Origin: JAVVHH01 sp964613945
Lineage (GTDB): Bacteria; Pseudomonadota; Alphaproteobacteria; Acetobacterales; Acetobacteraceae
Length of the DNA stretch: 64,000 nt
Direction: 5' to 3'
Assembly (NCBI GenBank): GCA_964613945.1
Contig: CAZTJC010000014.1
Span: forward strand, 47,692 to 111,691
Shown: in pieces, positions 24,963 to 33,929 of the stretch
Layout of the letters: every line of letters starts with the position of its first letter
How positions within the stretch are numbered: the stretch's first letter is position 1
The notes under the pieces: generated by a model
Seen by the model: the letters and a program-made list of their open reading frames with translations, nothing else
The model's database searches: none
Told to the model about the DNA's origin: nothing
Program-made: the position numbers and the translations under genes

Positions 24963-26202
24963 AGACGGTATTCTTTGTCAACGAAACTAAGATATAACGT
25001 GAACCATCAAGTCGACGCAGGATCAAAATGTAGGCAATTGCCGGTATCAGGCTAAACCAAATTCTTGCTCCGAAAGATGCCATGCCGCCCCAGAACAAAG
25101 TTACTAGCCATACGTCGAATATGATTATCGGAACAATAAAGGTTCCAGAAATTTTCTTTATTGCCCGCCTTAGTGCTAAAGTTGTGATTACAACAATGGA
25201 GGTTAGCAAAAACCACCAACGTGGCGAATAGTATATTTCTTCACCAAAAAAACCTACTGCCGTCGAAAAGTCTTCACTCAATCCAACTCTGCCAATATAT
25301 ACATCCACAAAAGAGTAATTTACGCTTACAGGCTTATCTTCCCATAAATTTCGCGGTACCCAATTAAGAAAGTACAAGACGTACTGTTCTAGGAAAGTAG
25401 TAACGGGATAAGTGTGCGCATTATTTGACCAAATTTGACTGGAAAGTAGAATATGGGTTGCACCGGAGTCTTCCGCAACACCGGCGAGACCGTTGCCCCA
25501 TCCGAACCGCAAGACCCGCCCGACGAAAACGAGCATGATGCCCGCGCCAGCGAGAAAAAGACCGTTGATCCGGAATGCGCCATAATAGGCAGCCAGCAGA
25601 AGTGGCGCCAGCGCTAGCGAGACAACAACGATGCGGCCGCCGCCCTCCCATCCCAATGCCACATAGACGCCAAGCGATAGTAGGAAGATTCCCAGCGACG
25701 CGAACCGAAAATTCCGACCTGATCGCTGGAGCTGTTCGAGTGGGATGAGGGCCAAGCCCCATGAGGCCAGATAAAGTGGACCGGAAAAGGGATCTTCAGA
25801 TCTAAGTACGACAACGGCAACGCCAATGGCTAGGACGACGATCATGAAGCCAAGTGTTGCGAAAGGGTTTTTTGGCTTTGCGTCATCCCAACTATGAAAA
25901 ATAGGGCCACTATCGATGACCATTGCTAATCCAGTTAAGTTGAACAACGCAAACCAAGCAATGTGAATTGGCTCTCGGACAACATGTAATGCGAGATACG
26001 GGATGAAATATATTGATGTGCTAACAAAAAGAAGGATAGCGCCAAGAGAGGTGTAACGATATTTATAAAAAAACAACACGCTTATTGCGGCGCAGAGAAC
26101 TACGCCGAAATAGCTCGTTTCTATACCCAATCCGAGGTCCATGAGGATCAGCAGGCATAAAATACCAATGGCGAATACACGGATTAAAACCGTCAGATGC
26201 AT
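24955..26202 (-). CDS. Wzy-like repeat-unit polymerase
   Basis: A 415-residue integral membrane protein with about ten hydrophobic segments and a large central loop (roughly residues 240-300, with NWVPRNLWEDKPVSVNYSF). The -NWxPRxLWEDKP- block in the periplasmic loop is typical of O-antigen polymerase-like proteins. It would join flipped repeat units in the periplasm. G+C is visibly lower than in flanking genes, as is common for wzy. It lies in the operon between the hydrolase and glycosyltransferase genes. Confidence 0.75.
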   Translation of the reverse strand: MHLTVLIRVFAIGILCLLILMDLGLGIETSYFGVVLCAAISVLFFYKYRYTSLGAILLFVSTSIYFIPYLALHVVREPIHIAWFALFNLTGLAMVIDSGPIFHSWDDAKPKNPFATLGFMIVVLAIGVAVVVLRSEDPFSGPLYLASWGLALIPLEQLQRSGRNFRFASLGIFLLSLGVYVALGWEGGGRIVVVSLALAPLLLAAYYGAFRINGLFLAGAGIMLVFVGRVLRFGWGNGLAGVAEDSGATHILLSSQIWSNNAHTYPVTTFLEQYVLYFLNWVPRNLWEDKPVSVNYSFVDVYIGRVGLSEDFSTAVGFFGEEIYYSPRWWFLLTSIVVITTLALRRAIKKISGTFIVPIIIFDVWLVTLFWGGMASFGARIWFSLIPAIAYILILRRLDGSRYILVSLTKNTVCD

Positions 26203-26328
26203 TTATCTCTGTCCCGTGAAATCAGGCATCTGTGTTCCAAGTTAGATGGTTATTGCGGCCGTGCGCTGTTGCATCGGGCTTCCTTTGCGGCAGTCTGGAA
26301 GTATATCGCTCCAAATAGAAGTGAGGCT

Positions 26329-27171
26329 CTAGCTTTCCTGATAGCCAACATGCTCGACGAAGTCGAGCAGGGCGGCGACAAAGTCTGGACCGCGGCGATG
26401 TATCTCATAGAGGTGACCGCCATCGGGAAGGATCCCCATATCGATTGCGGGTGCGGCATGGAACGCGCTGGCCATCCTGTCGAGGGAGGGCGAATCGTTG
26501 CACCAGATGCGTTCATGCTCGGCCAGCCGGAAGAACACGGGTATGCGTATCCGTGCGGCAGTCTCGGCAAAGCGGTCCGGCCAATCGACCATGATTTCGA
26601 AAACCTCATCAGCCCGCCAAGGTCGGCCGGCACGGCGCAGCGCGGCGGATCCCCGCCACGTGTAGCTGCCCTCCGGGCCGAAGAAGAAGTCGCCTGACGG
26701 TTCGTGACCGACCTCGCCACGCTGAAGTCTGGCGAGCCAGTCGCGCGCCACGGCACTTGGCCGGTCGCCGAGGCCCGACACGACCAATCCGGCGAGCGGC
26801 ACGCGACCATCCGCGGCGAAGCGAAGTGCGACTGCGGCCCCGATCGAATGACCGACGACAACGAGCGGTCCTGCGGGGTAGGCAAGCGCCGCCCTTGCGA
26901 CGTCCAGAAGTTCCGGCAGGAGGGCGGCTGCCTCGTCGATGGGGGCGTCGGTATGCGGGGCGGGGCTGGCCCCATAACCTGGACGATCGATACGCAACAC
27001 GGCCATCCCGCGCTCCGATGCCATGGCGGTGACCGAGAAACCGGGCATGTCAAAATAGTCGCCGCTGCATCCCCCACCATGCACGCACAGCAGGAGCGGG
27101 CGCCCTGGCCGGCCGGAACGTAACACGCCGTGAAGCCGTCCGTTGACCGTGGCGATGGGCCTGTGAGACAT
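26329..27171 (-). CDS. Alpha/beta hydrolase
   Basis: A 280-residue alpha/beta hydrolase. The oxyanion region is CVHGGGCSGDYFD, the nucleophile serine is in VVGHSIGAAVAL, and the catalytic histidine is probably in LPDGGHLYEIH near the end. No signal peptide is seen, so it is cytoplasmic. ATG at 27171 is preceded by AGGCGG; an ATG five codons upstream is also possible. It sits in the polysaccharide operon behind the 2-epimerase. It could be a thioesterase or deacylase serving the acyl module, which is speculation. Confidence 0.78.
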   Translation of the reverse strand: MSHRPIATVNGRLHGVLRSGRPGRPLLLCVHGGGCSGDYFDMPGFSVTAMASERGMAVLRIDRPGYGASPAPHTDAPIDEAAALLPELLDVARAALAYPAGPLVVVGHSIGAAVALRFAADGRVPLAGLVVSGLGDRPSAVARDWLARLQRGEVGHEPSGDFFFGPEGSYTWRGSAALRRAGRPWRADEVFEIMVDWPDRFAETAARIRIPVFFRLAEHERIWCNDSPSLDRMASAFHAAPAIDMGILPDGGHLYEIHRRGPDFVAALLDFVEHVGYQES

Positions 27172-27192
27172 CGAACCGCCTGACATGGAAGC

Positions 27193-28323
27193 TCAATACT
27201 CCTTCCAGACCGTACGGCGGACGTAATCGGTATAGCTGAGGATGATCCGCGCTATCTTTTCGGACACGTTGGGCATCCCGTAATCCGCAACGGGGCGCAT
27301 GGTGCGCACGGTTTCGCGCGGCCGGTCGCCCAGCATGGCTAGACCCTGCAGGATACGTTCGCGGCCCAGCCCCGTCAGGATGACCGCTGCTTCTTCCATC
27401 GCCTCAGGCCGCTCGTGCGCCTCGCGCAGGTTCAATGCGGGAAAACCGAGGATCGCGCTTTCTTCGCTGATCGTGCCGCTGTCCGACAGGACGGCGCGCG
27501 CATGGAGTTGCAGTGCGTTGTAGGCCAGGAACCCGAAAGGCTTCAGCAAGCGGACCAGCGGATCGAAGACGAGCCCGACTTCTTCGATCCGCTTTCGCGT
27601 GCGTGGGTGCGTGCTGACGAGGATGGGAAGCCCATACTCGCCCGCGACCGCGTTCAACGCGTCGTGCAGGCGCCGCAACTGGCGTTCGGTGTCGACATTC
27701 TCTTCACGATGGGCGCTCACCAGGAAATAGCCGTGGCGCGTCACGTCCATCTCGGACAGCGCATCGGACGCCTCTATCTTGGCGCGGTAATGATCGAGGA
27801 TCTCGAACATCGGGCTGCCGGTCTTGATGATGCGATCGGCAGGAAAGCCTTCGGCCAACAGATATTCGCGTGCAATATCCGAATAGGGCAGGTTGATGTC
27901 GGCGGTGTGGTCGACAATGCGGCGGTTGATTTCCTCGGGGACGCGCTGGTCGAAGCATCGGTTGCCTGCCTCCATATGGAAGACGGGGATGCGGCGCCGC
28001 TTGGCGGGAATTACGGCCATGCAGCTGTTCGTGTCGCCAAGGATCAGCATGGCGTCGGGCTTTTCGATCTCCAGCACGCGATCGACCTCGATGATGACAC
28101 GACCGATCGTTTCCGCTGCAGTGCCGCCCGCAACCTCGAGGAAATGGTCCGGCCGGCGCAGTTCGAGGTCGCGGAAGAACACCTCGTTGAGCTCGTAATC
28201 GTAATTTTGGCCGGTATGGACAATTACGTGATCGACCGTGGCGTCAAGCCGCACCATGGTGCGCGACAGGCGGATGATCTCGGGCCGCGTCCCGACGACG
28301 GTCATGACCTTGAGCTTCTTCAT
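27193..28323 (-). CDS. UDP-N-acetylglucosamine 2-epimerase family enzyme (CapG-like)
   Basis: A 376-residue GT-B fold epimerase. The start MKKLKVMTVVGTRPEIIRLS, HTGQNYDYELNEVFF, HMEAGNRCFDQRVPEEINRR and SDSGTISEESAILGFP are diagnostic. With CapE and CapF encoded upstream in the same operon it fits CapG, which epimerises C2 to finish UDP-N-acetyl-L-fucosamine. The ATG at 28323 is the family start; a long upstream frame overlaps the glycosyltransferase gene and is not coding. Confidence 0.9.
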   Translation of the reverse strand: MKKLKVMTVVGTRPEIIRLSRTMVRLDATVDHVIVHTGQNYDYELNEVFFRDLELRRPDHFLEVAGGTAAETIGRVIIEVDRVLEIEKPDAMLILGDTNSCMAVIPAKRRRIPVFHMEAGNRCFDQRVPEEINRRIVDHTADINLPYSDIAREYLLAEGFPADRIIKTGSPMFEILDHYRAKIEASDALSEMDVTRHGYFLVSAHREENVDTERQLRRLHDALNAVAGEYGLPILVSTHPRTRKRIEEVGLVFDPLVRLLKPFGFLAYNALQLHARAVLSDSGTISEESAILGFPALNLREAHERPEAMEEAAVILTGLGRERILQGLAMLGDRPRETVRTMRPVADYGMPNVSEKIARIILSYTDYVRRTVWKEY

Positions 28324-28360
28324 CTGGATACTTTCCGCTGTAGGGATCGAGCAAACCGAC

Positions 28361-29479
28361 TCAGGCAAGTGTACGATAAATCGCGGCCGTTTCGTGCGCG
28401 CACCGGCGCCAGGAAAAGCGTCCGGACTGCTCGCGTCCCGCTTTGCGCAGCGCGTCGGCGTGAGTGGGGGACAGGGCGACTCGATCGAGCGCGTCGGCCA
28501 AGCTGCCGACATCGCCGGGCTCGCCATATTCGGCCGCGTCGCCACAGACTTCCGGCACCGAGGCTGCGCGCACCGCCACGACCGGGCATCCCGCCGCCAT
28601 TGCTTCGAGCGGTGGGATGCCGAAGCCTTCGTACAGCGAGGGATAGGCGAACAGAATGGCGTCTCTATAAAGCCGGCGCAACGTACCGTCATCGGCCTCG
28701 CGCTGAATCACCCGATCGCCAATGCCCAGCCGTTCGGCGAGCGCTGCCTCGGAGGGACGCAGCGGACCGTCGCCGACGCAGATCAGGTCGATCCCTTCGG
28801 AGGGCAACTGCGACTGAGCATAAGCTTCGAGCAATCCATCGAAGTTCTTGTAGCTGCGGCGGATGCCGAGATAGAGGATGAATGGGCGCGGATGCACGCG
28901 CTGGCCTTCCGGCGCGGTGGAGAAGTTGGCGTCGAAACCGAACAGCACGGTCATCGCCTTGTCAGCGACCTGGGGATAGAAGCGAAGCAGGTCGCGCCGG
29001 GTGTGATCGGAAATGCACAAGATCCGATCGGCGCGCGCCAATGCGATCGGCTTGTTGCGCAACGTGCTGTCCGTGGCGTGAAACAGCTCGGGATAGAGTT
29101 CGTGGATCATGTCGTAGACAGTCAGCACAACGGGAACGCCGGCAGGGGCTGTCGGTCGTGCGCTGTAATAGGTTTCGTGAACGACCTGTGCACAGAACAG
29201 ACGGGCAAGAGGCCGGCTGGTGGCACGTCCAATTGCCTTGGCAACGAGTTGGCTGGGGCGGCTGAACGGCAGGTGCATGCCCCAGACATCTTGCCGGTCA
29301 ACGCGGCGCAGTGCGTCGGCGACGTACAGTGGGGCTGTAACCTTGGGCACGATGCCTACCTCGTGCATATGCGGTATCATGCCCGCGAAACCGCGAGAAA
29401 TTCCACCCCGTGGCTGATCCGTGAAAATCCAGTGATCGAACGCGACGCGCAAGGGGGGGAGCGGGGTAGGCAAGGTCAT
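28361..29479 (-). CDS. GT4-family glycosyltransferase (mannosyl/rhamnosyl-type)
   Basis: A 372-residue GT-B enzyme. FDHWIFTDQPRGGISRGF is the acceptor-side start and FILYLGIRRSYKNFDGLLEA and YEGFGIPPLEAMAAGCPVVA (E-x7-E) form the donor site. This arrangement resembles mannosyl/D-rhamnosyltransferases of A-band-like polysaccharides. Its start overlaps the Rmd stop, and Gmd and Rmd make GDP-D-rhamnose just upstream, so D-rhamnose is the likely donor sugar. This last step is inference. Confidence 0.83.
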   Translation of the reverse strand: MTLPTPLPPLRVAFDHWIFTDQPRGGISRGFAGMIPHMHEVGIVPKVTAPLYVADALRRVDRQDVWGMHLPFSRPSQLVAKAIGRATSRPLARLFCAQVVHETYYSARPTAPAGVPVVLTVYDMIHELYPELFHATDSTLRNKPIALARADRILCISDHTRRDLLRFYPQVADKAMTVLFGFDANFSTAPEGQRVHPRPFILYLGIRRSYKNFDGLLEAYAQSQLPSEGIDLICVGDGPLRPSEAALAERLGIGDRVIQREADDGTLRRLYRDAILFAYPSLYEGFGIPPLEAMAAGCPVVAVRAASVPEVCGDAAEYGEPGDVGSLADALDRVALSPTHADALRKAGREQSGRFSWRRCAHETAAIYRTLA

Positions 29480-30495
29480 CGGTCGCAGCTCTCGGACACG
29501 GAGTTGGATGGCCGCAGCATGCGGGCGCGGACGTCATCGAGCACCGTCGCAAGGGTGTTCGCGATCGCATGGCGTGGCCGCCAATCGGTCAAAGCGGTCA
29601 GTCGTCGGGTGGCCAGTTCGGCACGGGGAATGTCCGACGAGCGCATCCTTGCCGGATCCGTTTCGATGGCAATCGGTATCTTGGCACGGGCAAGAAGCAT
29701 GTCGAGCAGAGCGCCTATCGCGACCGGCTGTCCGCTCGCAACGTTGAGGGTGGTACGATAGGGCAGCGCGGATGAGTTGCTCAGCACCGTCAGATAAGCG
29801 TCGACCACGTCGCGCACATCCATGAAGTCGCGCTCAGCGGACAGATTGCCAACCTGCATGCGCGGCGGTCCAATTCCTGCCTCGGCGCGCGCGATCTGTG
29901 CCGCGAAGGACGGCAGCACGAAGCGTTCGTCCTGGCCCGGACCGCTATGGTTGCTTGGGCGAACCACGATCAGCCGGTCATCGGCTCGCAGCACGTCTGC
30001 AAGCATCGCCTCTGCAGCCGCTTTGGAGCGCCCGTAAGGCGAGGTGGGGTGTAGCGGCGAGTCTTCGTCGGCCGGACCGTTTACGAAAGCGTCCCCGTAT
30101 ACGTCGGCGCTGCTGGCGAAGAGCAGCGTGATAGGATCGGCACGTTCGACGAGCGCACGGGCAAGCGTGAGCGAGCCGCCCAGATTGACGTCCCACGTTT
30201 CTGCCGCCTTAGCACCCGACTGGGCGACCGATGACAGCGCGGCCAGATGGATGACCAGGTCGGGACGTGCCATGTCAATGACCGCACCGACTTCTTCGGG
30301 CGCACGCACATCCATGGGCATCCAGGTCGCGTTTGCGAGGGCTGGATCCGCGTTCCGATCGGGAGCACGGCCGCACAGGGTCAGTCGCGCATCGGCGGGT
30401 AGCCTATGCGCGAGGGCCCGCACCAAAGCACATCCGACAAAGCCCCCGGCCCCCGTGACGAGTACCGAGCGGAACCAAAGCGGCGCATCTGCCAT
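29476..30495 (-). CDS. rmd: GDP-4-dehydro-6-deoxy-D-mannose reductase
   Basis: A 339-residue extended SDR. VLVTGAGGFVGCALVRAL is the NAD(P)-binding loop, SSADVYGD and YGRSK hold the catalytic Ser/Thr and Tyr/Lys, and RPSNHSGPGQDERFVLPSF is typical for Rmd. It would reduce GDP-4-keto-6-deoxymannose to GDP-D-rhamnose. It lies eight bases behind gmd, whose product is its substrate. A GDP-talose or other hexose synthase is an alternative. Confidence 0.82.
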   Translation of the reverse strand: MADAPLWFRSVLVTGAGGFVGCALVRALAHRLPADARLTLCGRAPDRNADPALANATWMPMDVRAPEEVGAVIDMARPDLVIHLAALSSVAQSGAKAAETWDVNLGGSLTLARALVERADPITLLFASSADVYGDAFVNGPADEDSPLHPTSPYGRSKAAAEAMLADVLRADDRLIVVRPSNHSGPGQDERFVLPSFAAQIARAEAGIGPPRMQVGNLSAERDFMDVRDVVDAYLTVLSNSSALPYRTTLNVASGQPVAIGALLDMLLARAKIPIAIETDPARMRSSDIPRAELATRRLTALTDWRPRHAIANTLATVLDDVRARMLRPSNSVSESCDR

Positions 30496-30503
30496 CTTGG
30501 ATC

Positions 30504-31511
30504 CTAAAGCGGCATGCTGATAGCAGGTGGCGGACTTGGCTGCGAAAGCCGGGCCATATCGGCGTCCACCATCTCGCGGATCATGACATCGAGCGAGGTT
30601 TCCGGCTCCCAGCCGAGCACGCGACGCGCCTTGGCCGGATCGCCGAGCAATACGTCCACCTCGGCCGGCCGGAAGAATTCAGGATCGATGACGAGGTGCC
30701 GATCGATATCAAGGCCCACATGCTCGAACGCGATCGCGCACATGTCGCGTACGGTGGTGGTGGTACCTGTTGCGACGACGTAATCGTCGGCCACGTCTTG
30801 CTGCAGCATCAGCCACATGGCCTTAACGTAGTCGCGCGCATGGCCCCAGTCGCGCTTGGCGTCGATATTTCCGAGACGAAGTTCATCGGCGAGACCAAGT
30901 TTGATGCGCGCCACGCCGTCGGTGACTTTGCGCGTCACGAACTCGCGACCACGCAGGGGACTCTCGTGATTGAACAGGATGCCTGACGATGCATGCATTC
31001 CAAAGCTCTCGCGGTAATTGACCGTGATCCAGTGGCCATAGAGCTTGGCAACCGCATAGGGCGAGCGCGGGTAGAATGGGGTGTCCTCCGACTGTACGGG
31101 CTGCTGGATGAGTCCGTACATTTCCGATGATGACGCCTGGTAGAAGCGCGTATCGGGCTTTGCAATCCGGATCGCCTCGAGCGCATGGCTGACGCCGATC
31201 GCGGTGATCTGACCCGTAAGAATGGGCTGATTCCACGAAGTGGCGACAAATGACTGTGCGGCGAGATTGTACAATTCATTGGGACGGATTTCTTGAACCA
31301 AGCGGATCAGCGACGCCAGGTCAAGCATGTTCGCGTCATGAAGCCGGACCTGCTCGCGAATGCCCAGCCACTCGAGCCGATGATCGGCTACGCCGCCATG
31401 CGAGGAACGGCGTACTGCGCCATGAACCTCATAACTCTTGGACAGCAGATACTGTGCTAGATAGGCACCGTCCTGGCCGGTGATCCCGGTGATGAGTGCG
31501 CGCTTTGCCAT
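30504..31511 (-). CDS. gmd: GDP-mannose 4,6-dehydratase
   Basis: A 335-residue extended SDR. The start RALITGITGQDGAYLAQYLL and VRRSS, SSSEMYG, SPYAVAKLYGHWITVNYRES and LFNHESPLRG are diagnostic for Gmd. It converts GDP-D-mannose to GDP-4-keto-6-deoxy-D-mannose with bound NADP. The neighbour downstream is the matching reductase. No GDP-mannose synthesis genes are in the window, so GDP-mannose must come from elsewhere in the genome. Confidence 0.95.
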   Translation of the reverse strand: MAKRALITGITGQDGAYLAQYLLSKSYEVHGAVRRSSHGGVADHRLEWLGIREQVRLHDANMLDLASLIRLVQEIRPNELYNLAAQSFVATSWNQPILTGQITAIGVSHALEAIRIAKPDTRFYQASSSEMYGLIQQPVQSEDTPFYPRSPYAVAKLYGHWITVNYRESFGMHASSGILFNHESPLRGREFVTRKVTDGVARIKLGLADELRLGNIDAKRDWGHARDYVKAMWLMLQQDVADDYVVATGTTTTVRDMCAIAFEHVGLDIDRHLVIDPEFFRPAEVDVLLGDPAKARRVLGWEPETSLDVMIREMVDADMARLSQPSPPPAISMPL

Positions 31512-31547
31512 CTGCGTTCTTTCGTTAAAGGACTTTTGACCGCCGGG

Positions 31548-32657
31548 TTAGGACAGGGGAGCGGCGATCGTGTCTGGCCGGGCGGGATCAAACATCTCGT
31601 TGGCCCAGAGCAGCGATACCATGTCGCTTTCGCCGATATTGGTCACGTCATGCGCCCAGCCAGGCACCGTTTCGACCACCACCGGGCTGATGCCTGACGT
31701 ACGGATCTCGTGACGTTCGCCGGTCAGCATGTGGCGGAAGCGGAACAGCGCCTCTCCGTGAACGATCAGGAACTTTTCGGTCTTGGTGTGATGATAGTGG
31801 CCGCCGCGGGTGACGCCGGGACCTGCGGTGAAATAGGAGAACTGCCCGGCACTTCGCGTCTTAAGCATTTCCGAAAAGGCACCCCGGCTATCGCGGTGAC
31901 TGACGATGGGATAGGCAAATTCGGCAGGCGGCAGCGTCGCGACATAGGTTGCGTAGAGTGCGCGAACGAGGCCCTGGCCAACTGCACTGATCAGATTGGC
32001 GTCGCGATCCGTGCGGAATCCATCGATTAGGGCCGCGACCTCGCCGACGCTGGTGGAATAGACGGGAGCGATTGTCACGAAGCCAGTGCTGGCGTGGCCC
32101 TCGATCGCCTCGACTAAGGCGGCGACCACATCGTCGATATAGACTAGATCAAGCGGAGCCGCCGGATCATGCACGACGATCGGCAGCCCGCGCGCGGTGT
32201 TGTGGCAGAAAGTCGCTACAGCCGAATTGTAATTCGGTCGTCCCCATTTGCCGAACACGTTGGGCAAACGGAAGACATGTACCGGGCTACCGGTTTCGTC
32301 GCCGAGCGCAAGCAGCCGATCCTCCCCCGCCTTTTTGCTGCGGCCATAGTCGCTTTCCTGGACCGCCTTGGCTGACGAGGCGTAGACAATACGGATCGGG
32401 CGCGCGGCGCCGCGGACGGCGTCGGCGAGCAGGTCCGCGGTGCCTGCGTTGACTTCCATGAATTCGGCAGAATTTTCCGGGCGATTGACCCCCGCCAGAT
32501 GCACGACGGCCTCGGCTTCGGTCATCGCGGCATGCCAATCGGCGGATGTCGCTGTGCGTGTTAGCGGGATCGTCCGATAGCCGAGCTCCCCGAGCCTCAA
32601 GACGAGGTTGCGGCCAATGAAGCCATCAGCCCCCGTAACGACGATCGTGCCGGTCAT
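31548..32657 (-). CDS. capF: CapF-like bifunctional UDP-sugar reductase/epimerase
   Basis: A 369-residue fusion. The N-terminal SDR part has VVTGADGFIGRNLVLRLG and a YGRSKKAGED catalytic segment. From about residue 250 a cupin domain follows, with GGHYHHTKTEKFLIVHGEALF (metal-binding histidines) and PGWAHDVTNIGE. This SDR-plus-cupin layout is specific to CapF, which acts on the CapE product to give UDP-2-acetamido-2,6-dideoxy-L-talose. The start overlaps the capE stop (ATGA). Confidence 0.9.
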   Translation of the reverse strand: MTGTIVVTGADGFIGRNLVLRLGELGYRTIPLTRTATSADWHAAMTEAEAVVHLAGVNRPENSAEFMEVNAGTADLLADAVRGAARPIRIVYASSAKAVQESDYGRSKKAGEDRLLALGDETGSPVHVFRLPNVFGKWGRPNYNSAVATFCHNTARGLPIVVHDPAAPLDLVYIDDVVAALVEAIEGHASTGFVTIAPVYSTSVGEVAALIDGFRTDRDANLISAVGQGLVRALYATYVATLPPAEFAYPIVSHRDSRGAFSEMLKTRSAGQFSYFTAGPGVTRGGHYHHTKTEKFLIVHGEALFRFRHMLTGERHEIRTSGISPVVVETVPGWAHDVTNIGESDMVSLLWANEMFDPARPDTIAAPLS

Positions 32658-33688
32658 TCGCCACCCCCGCCGTTCTCGCCGCGCAGCACCGCCTGCATAT
32701 AGTCTAGCTGGCGCAGGATCGCGCTCATTTCAGCCTGATCGAGGCGGCGCGTATTGTGCGAGTTGAAGTCGTGCGCCTCGCTGATCTCCTTCTCGCCCTC
32801 TTCGACAAACTGTGCGTAGTTGAGGTCACGGTTATCGGGCGGCACGCGATAATAGTCGCCACGATCCTCCGCGATCGCCATCTCCTCGCGGCTGAGCAGT
32901 GTCTCGAACAGCTTCTCGCCGTGGCGCGTGCCAATGATCTTCATCATGTAGTCCGGCCGGCCCATCACCTCCAGAACGGAGCGTGCGAGGCCTTCTATCG
33001 TCACCGCGGGTGCCTTCTGGACGAAAAGATCGCCGTTTTCCCCGTGCATGAAGGCATAAAGGACAAGATCGACCGCCTCCATCAACGTCATGACGAACCG
33101 CGTCATCGTGGGGTCGGTTATCGTCAGCGGCTCGCCCTTGCGTATCTGCTCGACGAAGAGCGGTATTACCGAACCGCGCGATGCAAGAACGTTACCATAG
33201 CGGGTACCGGAGATTATCGTATTGGTCCCGAGCGCCAGGCGGGACTTGGCCACCATGACCTTTTCCATCAAAGCTTTGGATATACCCATTGCATTGATCG
33301 GATAGACCGCCTTGTCGGTGGACAGGCACACGACCCGCGACACGCCGGCCGCAATTGCTGCTTCCAGGAGGTTGTCGGTTCCGATGACGTTGGTTTTTAC
33401 CGCTTCCATTGGATGGAATTCGCAGCTCGGAACCTGCTTCAATGCGGCCGCGTGGAAGATGTAGTCGACGCCCTTTACCGCGCTCGCAACCGCGCGCAGA
33501 TCCCGCACGTCGCCAATGTAATAGCGCAATCTGGGATCGCGATAGCTTAGTCGCTGATCCTCCTGCTTCTTCTCGTCGCGTGAAAAAATACGTATTTCGC
33601 GAAAGGGCTCGTTGATAAGTCGCCGCAACACCGTCGAGCCGAAAGATCCGGTCCCGCCGGTAATCAGAAGAACCTTGTCATCGAACAT
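32654..33688 (-). CDS. capE: CapE-like UDP-GlcNAc 4,6-dehydratase (inverting)
   Basis: A 344-residue cytoplasmic dehydratase. MFDDKVLLITGGTGSFGSTV, AALKQVPSCEFHPMEAVKTN, LSTDKAVYPINAMGISKALM and IGTRHGEKLFETLLSREE match CapE. It is the first step from UDP-GlcNAc to UDP-L-FucNAc. I chose the ATG at 33688 because MFDDK is the family start; an ATG five codons upstream exists. It heads the leftward operon and faces away from the WbpM-type gene, with a 241-base divergent promoter region between. Confidence 0.92.
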   Translation of the reverse strand: MFDDKVLLITGGTGSFGSTVLRRLINEPFREIRIFSRDEKKQEDQRLSYRDPRLRYYIGDVRDLRAVASAVKGVDYIFHAAALKQVPSCEFHPMEAVKTNVIGTDNLLEAAIAAGVSRVVCLSTDKAVYPINAMGISKALMEKVMVAKSRLALGTNTIISGTRYGNVLASRGSVIPLFVEQIRKGEPLTITDPTMTRFVMTLMEAVDLVLYAFMHGENGDLFVQKAPAVTIEGLARSVLEVMGRPDYMMKIIGTRHGEKLFETLLSREEMAIAEDRGDYYRVPPDNRDLNYAQFVEEGEKEISEAHDFNSHNTRRLDQAEMSAILRQLDYMQAVLRGENGGGGE

Positions 33689-33929
33689 GGACAATATTCC
33701 CATTGGTCAAATATTTGGGCGGGAGGTGGTCGCGAGGGGGCGCCGCGGGCAGGCAGGGCGGCGCTGTAAGGCGTCGATCCGGCGCGATCAATAGCGATCG
33801 GCAGCTTCCATGTCGGGCGATGTTGGTCTAAACCGGCGCGGCTAAGCTCCCTCGATAGCGTCCAGCTTTGCTACAAGGTCCATATGGCCGGGCAAAGGAT
33901 CAAGGCGGGAGCCAAGGCTATATCCGCAT

